DNA of 64,000 nucleotides, from positions 1,366,501 through 1,430,500 of the forward strand of contig OU452234.1 in NCBI GenBank assembly GCA_911728455.2, read 5' to 3'. Shown here one piece after another: positions 12,701 through 27,700 of this stretch (positions are counted from its first letter, which is position 1; each line of letters starts with the position of its first letter). A program made the translations under genes and the position numbers. The stretch comes from Marthasterias glacialis. Its lineage: Eukaryota; Echinodermata; Asteroidea; Forcipulatida; Asteriidae. The notes below the pieces were generated by a model. It searched no databases. It worked only from the letters and a program-made list of their open reading frames with translations, and had not been told where the DNA came from.

Positions 12701-15700
12701 ATTTTTTATGTTCCGTGTTTATTGCGCATAAAAGCTCCTGCATTATGCGCTATATAAATGTCTGGTACTATTATTATTATCATTATTAATTTATTATTAT
12801 TTTTATTTGTTAGGCCCTATTAATTACAATTCATGTAATTATACCTTTAACCAGGCAGAGTATTTAGAAAAAACAAATATTGCCAAGATATAATGACACA
12901 AATGTGTATCCATGTGTACAAAGAGAGCTACCTTAAAAAGAATAAGGCATTTAAAAACTAAAAAAGAAAACAATAATTTTAAAATTAAGGTGGTTTCTAA
13001 GTCACAGAGTGGTTGGTACCACAGCATGTACATGTAAATGTACAGAAACACCGGGGATGACAATTTGCAATTTGTAATTATTTGCAATATTTATAAATGT
13101 ATCCAGAATACATGAATATTAAAAAAGCGCTGGGATAAGGTAAGGGTACACTCCGCATTTATCTGAAACAAGATTCATTCAGTTTTCTTAAAAATGAAAA
13201 CAGCACAAGCCTGACACTACATGGAGGCAACGAAGGCAATTGCCCTCCATGCCCCCTGGTCTTTGCCCTGGTGCCCCTTGAAATGGTCCATTAGAAATGG
13301 TCATTTTCCTTATAGAGATGCCCCTAAGTTCTATAAGTCTGTGCTTTTACGGCTATATTTGTAAATGTGTAACCGTTTCTGAAACGGTCGGTTACACGTG
13401 TAACCGTCCTATTCAGAAACAAAATTTAGAGTTGAAAAATACACGTTTACATGACGATGAAACGTGTAGTCAAAACATTACGACTTCATCACAGCATTTT
13501 GACTTTGAGCAATCACCACCCCCCAAAAAAACAAAAAAAAAAAACAAATAAAAAAAGGTCTTACAATTTTATTACTGTAAACTACTCTTTCCACTCATCC
13601 AGGGTATTGTAATGTTATAATTTTAGCCTAATATAAATAAAGCCTACATTTTGCGTAGTTTTTCGTAAACACGCTGCAATTGACGGGGAACTTTCTCCAC
13701 TGACCATGCTTTCGACAGCTTTCGCAATGCTGTGTAAATGTCCAGCAGTTTGTGCATCAGCGTTGTCCCGAGCATGTGCAGATTTGTCTAGTCTTAGGTG
13801 AAGGCATTTTGTTCTAATGCACTGGTATTTTCAGCAATAGAGGGTGCACTCTCCCATTCTTTTGTGTTGTTTTGAAAGCGCCCTCTAGCGTTCAATGTTT
13901 CTTGCATTTAATGTAACATGCAAAGTACATGTAGCGAGAGAACGAAGACTATCAGTCTGCAAATTATTGGAAACGATGCGAATGCTTACATGTCACATGG
14001 ATATTACATTCTGCATTGCATACTGTACGCAACATCGTGATCGCAATGTGGTCTGCGTTTCGGGGCACTTTCCAGTGAATTTTGTTTACGGTTATCAGCA
14101 CCGTAAAAATGCAAATGTGTAACCGGACGATCGGTTGGTTAAACGTGTAGTTGTGTAACCGGCACAGGCTTACTTCACTACTGCCTGCAGCATATTTGAC
14201 AAACTTTTTCAAGGTATGAGTGAAATTGAAGTAAATTGAACAGGTAAGAAAACAAAGTTTACAAAAAAGGATGACAATAGACAGATGAAAAATAATAAAG
14301 GAAACGAAAACAAAGGAAAATAAATCAACAAATGAAAAGATAATCCAGAAAAGCACAAATTAAAGTTGATATGGCCAACAGCTTTCCCCAGGGTCTGGAT
14401 TGTCCAGGCCATGCCAGGAAGTTTGTGAGTCCTGTTAATTTGTACCAAGGCAAAGCGTACAAATCTCTGCCTGTGACTTTTCATGTCGGCAGGAAATTAC
14501 TTAATACTGTCAGACAATTCTTGTTATTCACACGGGTAAATGGTGAGAGGACGGCATGAACAGGTGGCTAAAAGTCTAACGATCTTGTCTGCTATAGACC
14601 TTTATCATGCTGCAACCATCTTGGTCATGTTCCCTGTATCCAATAACAGTAATATATGCTAATATTCATTGTACAAAAAGGAACCAGACTATTTGCCCTT
14701 CCAGCCTCGGTTTGGTTACGTTGGTTTGAATGGGAGAAAATCAAGATGGCTGCACCATGATAAAGGTCTATTGACTCATTAAAAGAAAAGCACATAAGAG
14801 ATAATAGTAATCAATTGTTTTTGTTTTTATGTGAATTCATTTCCAGGTTAAGTTTCAATAAACAAACGAAACAACAAACCTGGGAAATATTTCATCAAAT
14901 TAGTTGCTCCCCTTTAACCCTTACAGTCCCTATTCCATCAAACTCTAACAGCAGGTTTTGTTGGATTTTGTTGGACTGTGGGCAGCACTAGTAAACTGAT
15001 CATGCTTTACATGGGGGTTCAGGCATACCACCATAATCAGAGTACCACAGTTTGGGTGTTGAGTTACCCATAAATAGTGTTTTTAAGTGTTTTTTATGGC
15101 ATACCACCATAATCAGAGTACCACAGTTTGGGTGTTGAGTTACCCATAAATGGTGTTTTTAAGTGAAAATTGACAAAAAAGGTATGTTTTGGGGGCGAGA
15201 TCTTCCGCATAACCTCTATGAAGCCTGGGTTCTATACCAATATTGGCAAGTTTACTACTAACATTGCCTTCTACTGCAATATTAAAGCTTGTTTTGGTTT
15301 GTTTGTTTGTTGTTGTTTTTTTGAATATTAAAACACATTACAATAATTGAGTGAGCCCAAATCAGTCTGTACCTCGTCTCTTCTAAAAATAACTTTCATT
15401 TCCGGCCACCAATTAAAATTAAACAGGTGTCTCTCTCTCACTGACTCTTTTTTGTATAAATGTATTTTTTTTAGCGCAGACCGACAAAGACAAAATCATG
15501 AGGTAGACCCACATGTAGAATCAGAAGGTCAAGATGTGCCAGGGGCATTCATTTTCTTCATTCATATCTCTTTATATTATTGTTTACTTTTTATATCTAT
15601 TTTTACAGAAAGCACCTTGAGCATCCTTTAGGCAGATTTTGGTGCGATGTAAATATTAATTATTATTTCTATTATGGTCACAGAAATTTGTAATTAGCTT

Positions 15701-18700
15701 TGACATGAACACCAAATATTAAAATCGATGACATTTAATCCGCCCTCCTCCCTCCGGAAAAAAAAACAAAAAAACATATTAAGTAAATAAAAATTTAGTT
15801 ATAATAAAACCTAAAAAAAAAATACAATGCAATAAAAGTAAAAAAACAATGGGAAAAAAACATAATGTTTGTTGTCCACGCATCCTCTGAGCATTTTGAT
15901 TGTTATTGTTGCAACAGATGGAAGGATGAAATTACCCACGGATGGAGGGAACATCAAACTCAGCCTGATAATTTGTTGTTGTATGGGCAAGTATTTTTTC
16001 CAAAGTAAAGGACACCTCAATGAGAGTAACTTTTTCTCTAATGTTATAAAAGGCACCAAGGCAATGACTAGGAGCATGGATGCAACTGCCTCCATCGCCT
16101 CTGTGTAGTTATCAGGCCAGATCTAATTTTGTCTGGAGTTTTTTTTTTTCCCCACTGAAGAAGACGGTGAAAATACACAACTCATTTTTTCTTTCATGTG
16201 ATGAAGACCATCTGTTTTCCGCAAACAAACAGTAGGCCCCTAATTATTTAAAATTGCTGATGAAAACTTCAAGCTGACATGTGACCACAAATTGTCGGGT
16301 CAAGATTTTTATTGTAGAGTGCAAAAAAATGTTGACTTTAGTTTGACAACCGTACAATAAGAAACTATAAAGTGAAGGGATTGAGCTGTTTCTTACCTCT
16401 TGTTCTTTGAAGACTCTTCGAGCAGAGAATTGCACTTCATTCCAGACCACCTCGACCCCATCCTCTGTGTCCATGGCCAAGTAGGCCACATCGATCCCTG
16501 GTACATCTCGCTGAGTTACCTGCAAAGCAAGATCAAACAAAAAACATTTGAAAGTCAACACCACATTTCAGTCATTTTTGGGAAGCCTTGTTGACAAGTA
16601 CCTTATTGGCATGATTGGGAGGGTACAATGTAGCCAGCAGGGCTGATTGCTTCAGTCTTGAAAGGGCAAGGGCATCAAGGCATTTTCTTTTTGATAAAGA
16701 GCAACCGTATGAGGAAAATTTTACTTTCTATTAGAACATTTGAAGGTCACCAAGGCATTGACCAGGGGCAACAGAGGTAATTGCCTCTATTGCCTACGTG
16801 AAGTATCAGGCCTGATCCTTCATTAAGTTCCAATATAAATTCTATTTTCAACATTGCCGTGGCCCTTCAAAATCAGAAGTTCAAGGTCTAAGCGCATGAA
16901 TAAAAACTCGAGGAGTTGTATACAATGATCACTGATTCAGTGATCCGTAAGCAATGAGAATCGTTGATATTGAATGTTTTATGTAACAATGAAAATATGT
17001 ATGTAAACATTTCATTGCACATAGTGTACATAATAAATGTAGACTTTTACACGTAAAGGCTTGATACCTTTTTGTTGTTGTAACTTGGGCAATGCAGTTT
17101 GCAGAATACAAATTTGTACTGGAGCATTTCAAAGGGCACCAGGGCAAAATGGCCAGGGGCATGGAGGCAATTGCCTCCATTGCCTCCATGGACAATCAGG
17201 TCTGCAACACAATGGAAGAACACAAAAGTTTGCTAGCTGACTCGGCTTGCTCGAGTACGATAATGTTTATGGGGAAAACCTGGAGCCGATTTCACAAAGA
17301 TCTAAGATTGATCTTAACTGTGAGTCACTCTCAATTGCTAAGCAAAGTGTGATGTCACAACACAAATCACTATGGCAATGATAACAACTCAACTTCAGAT
17401 GAATCTTAATGCTTTGTGAAATCGAGACTGGAGCGGGTTTCACAAAGCGCTAGGACTAGTCTTATCTCAAGTTAGAATGAGTAACTAGTCCTAACTTTAT
17501 AGGACTAGTCCTAAGTTAGGACCAGTTTTGTGAAATTCAAGTCCAGTGGTGGATTTCACAAAGCACAAGGACTGGTCTTATCTTGAGTTAGGACGAATGA
17601 CTACTCCTAACTTATAGGACTAGTCATATGTTAGGACTAGTCCTAAGTTACGACTAGTTTTGTGAAATCCACCCCTGGTCATACAGTGTGCGTGCACACT
17701 CCCAGTCTTTGAGGCTTTCAATGGAAGAAAAATATTGACTATTGGCATGACGAGGAACATTTGTTCATGAATATATAGTTCATTTATGAGGAGAAAGTTG
17801 GCATGAGTACAGAATAATCAATAATCAAATGACGTGGGTGTGTTAAGAACAACATTGAAAGGTTCTTATATACATGTACGTGTGTACATTATGTGTTCAG
17901 CTCCAATCATGTGTGCATGTATTCATGTACTTTTAAAGAAATAAACCACATGTATTTTTTGTTAAAATGCACCCTTGTGAACAAAATAGAAAACAAACTT
18001 TGAAAAACTTGTAATAATACTAACAATAATAAACATTTGTTTATGTTTATGTAGCCCTATCCTGTACATATGTGAATATACTTGACAAATTTAAGTCAGT
18101 TTAAAGAGGCACATTGCCTTCCAATCTTGTAAAATTTTGCTCTTTTGGAATTGCTCCTTATCCTTTTCTAAGAGTTGTTCATGCAATAAAACACCTACGG
18201 TGTGTTGTAATTAGTGAGTAGTGATTAAAAAAACATACCTTTGCCTCGGAACCACACTCTACATAGAAACATACAGTCTGCCATTTTGTGGAGTCAAAAA
18301 ATTGGTTCTACAAAATGGCGGACCTTGTTCTGTCATGAAATTAAACAAAAACCACACAATTCCAAGGGATATTTCTAGGAGAATCATTATACTGTATTAT
18401 ACTTAAAATTCAAATATCTTACCAACCATAATTCATCTCATAAGAAATGCTTGTTATGGTCCCAAAGTGCCTAATCCAAAGGCAACTTTCCCCACTACGA
18501 AGTCAATGTATTGACAAAGAACTGTATGGCTAATTTGTAATAAAATAATACGCTTTTTTCGTAATTCGGATGGATGCATCTTTGTAACTGCAAATAAAAC
18601 AAGGAAATGACCAACCACACTTAACTTTGTACAGTGTTTTGCAGTTTTCTATGGTACTATTAATAATAAAGAATAAGAGGAAATCAGCTGATCAGCATGA

Positions 18701-21700
18701 TTGATTCTGGTTTCCAATCGGCTGTTCATGGTGGATCAACTCTCCGTAGTCTACAAACATGCTACCATTATTCTAGCTTCATATAACAACTAGAGGGTGT
18801 ACAAAACCATGCGACAAATCCCGACAAGAAGCATTTCTGACCATTGAGAAAAAGGCGCTGACCAATCATATTACACTGGTCACTCATCAGTTTACACATT
18901 CGCATGCAATTGACCTGTAGGGATTTTCGCCCATGGGGTGGTCAGCGGAGATCCGCGCGTAACATCGCGAGTGCTCCCTGTAGTTCTTATATATAACTCT
19001 GTGATGTTCATGGACAGAGTAGCCCACACCCACACAGTGTTGATAGCTACAACAGACTAATCCAAGCAGCTTGTTCATGTGCGCATTGAGGCACACACAC
19101 TGTAAATTCTCCATGCTGATTGGTACATATGCACACTGACGTGCGTGTCGTGTCACGCGTGCGTGCGGAGGCCATGGCTGCGGTGGTGTAAACCACCATA
19201 ACAATCTCTGCTCGAATCGGTGCATAGTGTACAAATGTGCACTTATATTCAGTCAACAAGTGTCACTGATTACAACATACATGTACATGTACCTACAGGT
19301 ATACATGTAGCATAGCATAGAGCGGCCTACATGTACATGTACATGCAACACTGACCCAGGTGTTGTAAATTGTTTAGCTATCACTGCACTGTTTACAAAA
19401 AAAAAACCTGACCTTGTATCTACATACCACAGTATTTCCTGGCAGCCAAGGTCTTCATACTTAATTCTCATGTGTACATGTAGTTGTCAAATTTATGCAC
19501 AGCGATTGTATATACAAAATATAAAGCAGACTTTAAAAATTGAACAGTGACTCTTTAAAGATTTGTTCTCGCTGAGACTAAGCCTGGAAACGATATGAAT
19601 GTTAACATGTCGCACGGATAGACATTCTGCATTGCGTACATCGTGATCGCAATGTGGGGTGTGTTTCGGGGCACTTTCCAATGATTTTTTTTTTTTACAG
19701 TTATCCGCACCGTAAAAATGTAAACGTGTAACCGGACGATCGATCGGTTAACCAGGCTTAGCTGAGACCAACCTGAAAATTATGTTTCACACTGTCAACA
19801 AAGTTTGACCTGCATTAGGACTATGTAGAGTGTAAATAATGAAGCAATCACAACCCTAAATGTAGAGAGGCTGGTGGGGCAGCTTGGCCGAAGAAGGGGG
19901 CTAAAGGTTTTCAATTTGACGGCAAGAATCGTTCAGGAACCACATGTGATAACTCCTTTAAATGCAATGTATTTTTCTCACATCATCGGGCTTAACTTCC
20001 TCATTATCCATCGCACTTTAAATAAGTCTAGAATCAGAGAACGAAAGCTTGCCCATACTTTTTTAATATTAAATATCATGCAATAAAACCACAAGGGAAA
20101 CTGACTGTGTTTAATTACTTGTTATTTAAAACAGAAAAAGTGGCATCCCCTTATGGTAATCCTGTTATTGTCGCTTCCCAGCTGGGCCCAATTTCAAAAC
20201 ATTGCTGAACAGTTTGCTGCCAAGCATAAATGAGCAGGGTACCAATCACAGATGGTACGTGTGACATGGTGTTTTTGCTGGTACCCTCATTTTGGTAAGC
20301 ACAATTGTTTTGTGCTTATCTCATTTTTGTGCTTAAGCCATGGGCCCAATTTCATAGAACTGAGAAGAAGAAGCCAAGCACAACAAAATTATGCTTACCA
20401 GAATAAGGTTAACCAGCCAAAACACCACGTCACATGTTCCATCAGTGACTGGTACCCTGCTTATTTTTGCTTAGCAGGAATTTTGTTAGCACGATTGTCT
20501 GCTTAAGCAGCTCCCTGAAATTGGGCACTGAATGAATCTTAGCTTAGGTGAGATCACAGTTCTTGAAAACCCCACAGCGGACCCTGATTATTTCCCTCAC
20601 ACTCAGATGGAGAGAGTCATGTTAAATTGCAGGGCTGTAATGCTGAAGTGTTGTTTACGTTATCCATCCTGTTACAACCTCCCTGTCATGAAGGAGGGGG
20701 GGGGGGGGTGTTGGTGGATTGTATACTACAATGCACATTCTGAAAAGGTTATGTCACAGGATTATCGACATTACCAACAGACCAAAAGACTTTGGATCTA
20801 CTTGTACATGGTGGGTTGCTGAAGGCTACAGTACGCTGTGTACACCACAGTGTACATCACCTGACCATTCATAGTTTCTGTACACAGGGGTTCACTATGG
20901 TCCTTTTTTTAAAAGAATGGTGTCAGGGCTTTAAAAATAACTGACGGAGCCTAAACCAGAGCCTAAGCCCAAGCCATGATTCTGAAAAGGGTATATGGCT
21001 GTGACTTTGCTGGGAGTCAGAGGATGAAGAACATGAAAAATGGGCATTTTCTGTGACCAAGTCAAGTTCCTTGGCTTCACTGCACAGCCACGGACAGAGA
21101 AGTGTCCCAACACCTTCCAGATGATTTCACATTTATGTACTCTTCACATATTCAGCTGAGCAAAAATAACCAGGAAACCTGTTGCAAACGGTACATGTAC
21201 ATACGCCATGATATTTTTATGGTTTGTACAATTGTTGTGTGTTTACCTTATTGTTGTGCTTAAGCAGCTCTATGAATTTGGGTTAAGTTCAACAGAGGCT
21301 ATTGGTTCGAAGGTTCATTCCTCTATGGTGTTACCCGGTCTTTTGGACTTCCTGTTAGAATGTTGGTTTCCTACAATCAGTTCACTTTGTTCAAAAACCA
21401 ATTTAATCCACAGAATTCTATCAAGTTGTCAATTTTTGAAGAACATAAAGATCAATGTATTGGATCAAAACACAATTCCATAGCAGATAAGGTGAAATGC
21501 ATGCGAGTTAGGAAAAAAAAATCCAATTCAACCGAATACCACAGCAGACTATGGATTTTTGAAAACATAAATTCCACATACATGTAGTTCCAAAAAACAC
21601 AAGATACAGTGTATGTCTAAAGGTCCAATCCATGTAATACCAGGTACAAAATAAATGTCATTAAAAAAACAGAACAAAAGTATAAAGATAAGTAAAAGGT

Positions 21701-24700
21701 AAGATATTAAAAGAGAAAAAAAAATGAATATAAAAGTAGAAACTAACAAAAAGAAATAGATTGATAATGTACATTTTAAAAGCTGAACAGTGGCATACCG
21801 GAAGGATTACAAAAATTTAAGCAAAAACTAAATTACTATCTAGTTGCATCTTTCTATTTATCTTTCTTGTACTGAAACCAAGGAATCTTCATAAGTGTCT
21901 TGACGCATAAGTGTAATGAGATGTTCAGTTTCAGATGTGGGAGGAAAACCAATAGGGAAAACCAACGTAACTGACTGAAAACCCACATGAAAGACTTTCC
22001 AGCGAGAAGGCAGGATGTCTAACCAATTAATAAAAATAATGGGCTCATTTTTATAAATGGGGGATTTTACGACTTTGATTATGAGAAAATGCTGCGGTGT
22101 CTAACTGTGGTGCTATTTAATGTAGCTATTATTATCTTTCCTGGCCGTTGTAATGTTTTATTTCAAAGTTGAACAAACCATTTGTCATGTGCAATAAATG
22201 TAAAACCTTGCCAAAATTTTAAGTGCACCAGCCACAATCATGCAGTGTACACTTTTTGTTAAAAATGCACCATTAACCCTCCTACTCCTGGTAACATTTC
22301 CAAGCAAGTTGACCAACCATTTGAAACCATTCAGCTTCACAGGCTGTGTACGGTGACACAACTGTGCACAAAACTTACTGTGTACATGTACATGTGTGTA
22401 CTATGATCTATACAATCATCACATGACATCATACTACAGGCTAGCATAACACATCTATCATACAAAACTAGAGTGATACTGAATGGTCAGACAGTAGGAG
22501 GGTTGACTGTGTACTGTGTAGATGCATACGCAACATGATCTCATATTGCAGGCTGATGCAGTTATTTAAAACTACAGTGAATGATATTGAATGGTCAGAC
22601 AGTAGGAGGGTTGACTGTGTACTGTGTAGATGCATACGCAACATGATCTCATATTGCAGGCTGATGCAGTTATCATTTAAAACCACAGTGGATGATATTG
22701 AATGGTCAGACAGTAGGAGGGTTGACTGTGTACTGTGTAGATGCATTCGCATCATGGTATCATACTGCAGGCGGGCATATTGCATCTGCACATCATTTAA
22801 AACCACAGTGGATGATAGTGAATGGTCAAACAGTAGGGGGGTTAAGAACAAGCAATACAAAGCAACTTTTGCAGACCTTATGTTTGTCAAACTAACCTGT
22901 TCTCTGGGTAATTGGTTTACAAATTAAATCATTTTCAAATAAAAAATTTTGGTTATTATTTCGTCAGCGATTAAAGGAAAAATACAGAATTGTTATTCAT
23001 CAAAACAAAGTTTAATTAATATCAGTCTGAAAGCTTACTGCTTAAGTTCATACTAGTACCAAACTTCCATAGAAATATCTGTCTGAAATACTGTCAAAGT
23101 ACAGAAAATAAAATCCAAAGACCCCAATTTTCATTTTGATTGTAGCAATCGAAATTAAGGACAATGTGTTTGTAAATGCTTAAAAGTGTGCAAGTTTCTT
23201 TCACTATTTTCTCCTGACTTAAACGAGGGATTGAGCCCAATTTTTCACAGGTTTTTTTTTTTCATGTATAATACTGAATCACACAAAGTAAGAACACTGC
23301 ACAATCTGCTTTACCAACCCTATATTTAACCTGTGTTCCAATGACCATGGTAAAGCACAAAATTGGTTCCGCACACAAATGCAAACTCTCAGGCCTAGCA
23401 ATGTACTGGCTTGCTTTTTTGACAAACCCAGACGCAATCAGATGACCATCTGATACAGCTTTGTAAGGGATATAATTAATGAAAAACTGTTGACATCACT
23501 TTGACAAGGATTTATTTCTCCAATAATAAATTCCCTAACTGTTGTCCTATGACCTTGCCTTGTGTAAAAAAAATTGTGAAGCTCCCACCTGCCTCAGTGG
23601 AGAAGACTTGCTCCATAGTTGTACTTTACCCTTGGAAAAGTTGTACAACAAATGGAAAAAAGGAAGAAATGAGGGGAAATCAAGATTAGGCGTAATTAGG
23701 GCTCGAATATGGAGTAAATAAATCCACAAGACCGCAGGGTTTGTAGCTCCAAATTTTAATTGGACCACAATTGTTTTCACAAGATCAAAATCAAAATGAG
23801 AAACAAATATCTGAGCAGTTTATAAACACATAAACTGATTTTATTTGAAAAACCACTAGGAGAAGAATTTACTTTAATACTCGGCAGAAGTATACTTCAA
23901 TACTCAGCAGAATTGAAAGATATTTATCCGACTAAAGTAAACATTTCAAACCTAATTTTTGTATTGAGTGTATTACTCAGTGAGGTTGTATTATTCAATT
24001 GAATAACACAAGACTGCGGAACTTGTCCTGTTGCAAGTTTACTGGCCCGATGCTGAAATAACTAGCCTTGAGCCTGCCATTCAGTGTAAATTTCCTTTTT
24101 GCTTAAAGCATGCGGCCAACATTGGTAATTGTCACAGACCAGTAGCAGCACTTTGTGTGACCCGAAACTCCGTGCATAAAATAACCAACCTGTGAAAGTT
24201 TTAAGCCCAAACTTTCATCAGAGTCACAAGAAAATAGTGATAGACCCCATCACTATTTTCAAACATCGGGTTTAGGACTTGCGAGATCAAAACATATTGT
24301 TTTATTCAATTCTTAAAAACTGTAGCATTTCAGGCATAAATGATACCCGGACACACTGCTGGTCAAATCAAGAAACCAAATCAATTCATACAGGTGAAGT
24401 TAATTATCCCCAACGGCAACCCATTAAAATCCAACTGCATTTTCTGCTTGGTTTTATTGGACAGCGGACTGCACTAGTAAACTAAATGCTTAACATGGGA
24501 TCCACATTTGTACACGCCTGATTGCTTCGTTCTTGAAAGGGCAAGGGCACCAAGGCATTTTCTTCTTGATAAAGGGCACCTCTATGAGGAAATTGTAAAT
24601 TTCTATTGGAATTTTTCAAGGGCACTATGGCAATGATCAGGGACAACGGAGGCAATTGCCTCCATTAAGATTCAGGCCTGATGTAAATGTAGGATTCGAT

Positions 24701-27700
24701 GTACAACTATCTGAGTCCAGGCAACGGAGGCGACAGGCAATTGCCTCTGTTGTCCCTGGTCATTGCCTTGGTGCCCAAGAAATGTTTCAGTAGAAATTTA
24801 AAATTTCCTCATAGAGGTGCCCTTTATCAAGAAGAAAATGCCTTGGTGTCCTTGCCCTTTCAAGAACGAAGCAATCAGGCCCGAGAGTCCTACAGTTTGG
24901 GTGTTGAGTTATCATATGGTGTTGGATTTTGTTAAGGGTGGGGAAGGATCCTAGTAAATTACCCCAGGGAGTAGATGTTAATCAAGTCTATAGATCAGTG
25001 CCTGCAGGTAAGTCAAGTGATCACATACATGTAACACTAACAGGAAAAAGAGATGCCCAGTTGGTTTGTTTTTAATATTTCAGCAGAAAGGAAGGTATTC
25101 AACGAGCATGCTTGCTTTAGTCATCATCAGAAATTCTACTGGGTTGTTTATACATTTGGAGAAACTTAAAATGTAGTAAACTGATCAGCTTTAAATAACA
25201 CATCTTCACTAAATAAACAAATAATATGGCAAGAGCAGTATTGAAGTCGTGAACACAAAGTCCAAGACCAAGATGGAGACTGAGGTCTTTCCTCCCAGAC
25301 CGAGACCAAGACCTCAATGTCCGAGAGGGGGGATCTTCCCACCTAGACCAAGACCAAGACCGAGACCTCGGACAAATCAGTACTGTAAACAATATAACAA
25401 TTTTCAAAACCAATTTTTATTTTATTTTTAATGGATTTTTAATGCTGAACCACTGCTTTTTCTCCGTATGATGGCTTTGCTCAGCCTTCACTATGGGTGT
25501 CACATAGGCATTATTTTAGGAAAAAAGTGTGACTGCGCTGAGCAGCCCTCCAAGAAGAAAAAAAACACACAGCAGAGCCAGCTTGAAAATGATATTTTCA
25601 ACAATTTTTGTTTAAGTTCCTTTTTCTATGTTTTTATGTTTTTGGACGATTATAAAATTAAGGTCTCGAAACCACAAGACCTTTGCTACAAACTGAGACC
25701 GAGTCTTCAAAATCGAGACCTGGAAATAGCCGAGACCTCAGCAAGGTTCTGGTGTTAAATTAAATAAATCAATAACATATGTTTGAGAGTAGATAGAAAA
25801 AATGTACATCAGATATTTTTCGAGCGTTTGTCAAAATTGGTTCACTACTTGTTCTTGCATTATAATCATTACCTTCAGAACTTCCAAATTTCAAGCAGCT
25901 AATTTTCATTATGGAAAATTCAAAATCGAATATAACTCTCGAAAAACAGCGGAGGGAAAAAACCTCTGAGGAAAATGTAGCACTGGAAATGATTGCGCGA
26001 AGTATTCTATTTGCACTAGGTCCTTTTCAATGACAAAATTCTACTGAGTTGTAGAATAAACGGCTTCGCCTAAACCTGCAGGGCTAACAGCGATGCAATG
26101 TCATTCAATCAGCTGAAGAACAATTAACGTCACACGGTGTGATACTGCCAGCATATATTTAGATCTTGTCTTTTTAGAACGAGTTTGTAAAAAAACCTTA
26201 ATTGCCATCTGGAACTTTGAATTGTGTTCAGACTTTGGTACAATGGTCTTTGGCCAAAACAAGGACATTTAATACGGAGGTCCCTGTCTCCAATTTCATT
26301 TAGCGATACAGACAAAACAAGAATTTGATACTTTCCCCCCCTCTTCAGTGTCCTTGTACAAAACATTTAAGAAGTATGAGATAAAATCTTGATACTTCAG
26401 AATTCGTACAACATGCTGTCTTCAAATTTCAACATGCAGTTGAAGTTACAAAGATGAGGATTTGGATAAAGATGTTGTTTCCGCCCCATTTCTTCTTGTC
26501 CTTGCAAAATACATTTAAAGGAATAAATACATCATAGGTTGTTGGAGGCGTAACTTCATTCAAATCCTCTTGAGGTCTTGTGAAAACTTCTTCAAATTAT
26601 TGGGTGTTCACATTTTTGAAGAAAAAAAACCACACTGAATATTAATTTATGTTTTTGCAGGGATTTTGTGAACATTCTTTGTGCTTATTTTTAATTTGGA
26701 AGACTGCAATGATGCAAGAACCATTATTTTTGATACAATTTCCACTAGTCATTGCCTTTGCTTTGCTTTTAAAGCAACTTTCTACGAAGCAAAAATATAC
26801 AGGGAATGTGTCACAGACTGTATGTGTGATCTTCCTATAGGGCATGATATGGTGTTTTGGCTGGTAACCTTAAAAATTAACATACCAATTAAAAATGTAC
26901 ATCTATCAAAACCCTATTCTGCTAAGCAAAATTCTTTTGTGCTTAGCTACTTCCTGTGCTAAAGCAGCTCTGGTTAAAAAAAAAGTGATAGGCCTTAGTT
27001 CCAGACAAGCCTTGTGGAGTCACAAATTTGTTAATTTTATTTCTGCATTTTAAAAGCTTTTTTTTTTTACTGAAACTGGAGTTCCTGGTAATCCAATAAA
27101 ACATGTGGGAGTGAACGTGTAAAACAATAATTTGTTATTTCCTTTTAGCTTGAAGTCACTGTACATACAATTTCAGTGATTTCCACGCAGGTCAATCATC
27201 CAAGTTTTTACCTTCAACAAGCACATGATGGGAAGTAAGTGACAAGGGTTAGTCTGAGAACATTTTGTAATCTGGGGTCCTTTTAAATACACCACCCCCC
27301 CCCCCCCCCAAAAAAAAAAAAAATAAATAAAATAAAAAAATTGAATGTAGACTCCAAATTCTTGATTGTTGGCACAAGAAGTGATTGGAAATGTATCATT
27401 TCTATTTTACTCTTAATTTTCTTTTTTGCCCGTTTGAAATGTTCCAATAGCCCTACATAGTTTTAACCAGTTACCACTTTGAATGTTTCCTTGAACAAAC
27501 AAACAAACAAAAAGCATGAAAGGAAACCATTTCATTCAACAACCAGGTTTGTTTTTGATCAAGTTACTCAGCGTTTTCCTTTTAGAGTGGTCTGCTGGCC
27601 AAATGCCAGTTATAACACCTGAGGACTGGTCAAAATTCTCTCCAAGTGGTCCAACTGGCTAATTCAGTGTTGAAAAGCATTCCTATTTAATATGAAATAC

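Noticed and set aside
22468-22927. 130-140 residue frames on both strands
   Set aside because: By-products of the 108-120 bp tandem repeat; unit lengths are near multiples of three.
25249-25431. Arg-Pro-rich peptide
   Set aside because: Hexamer minisatellite; composition is explained by the repeat.
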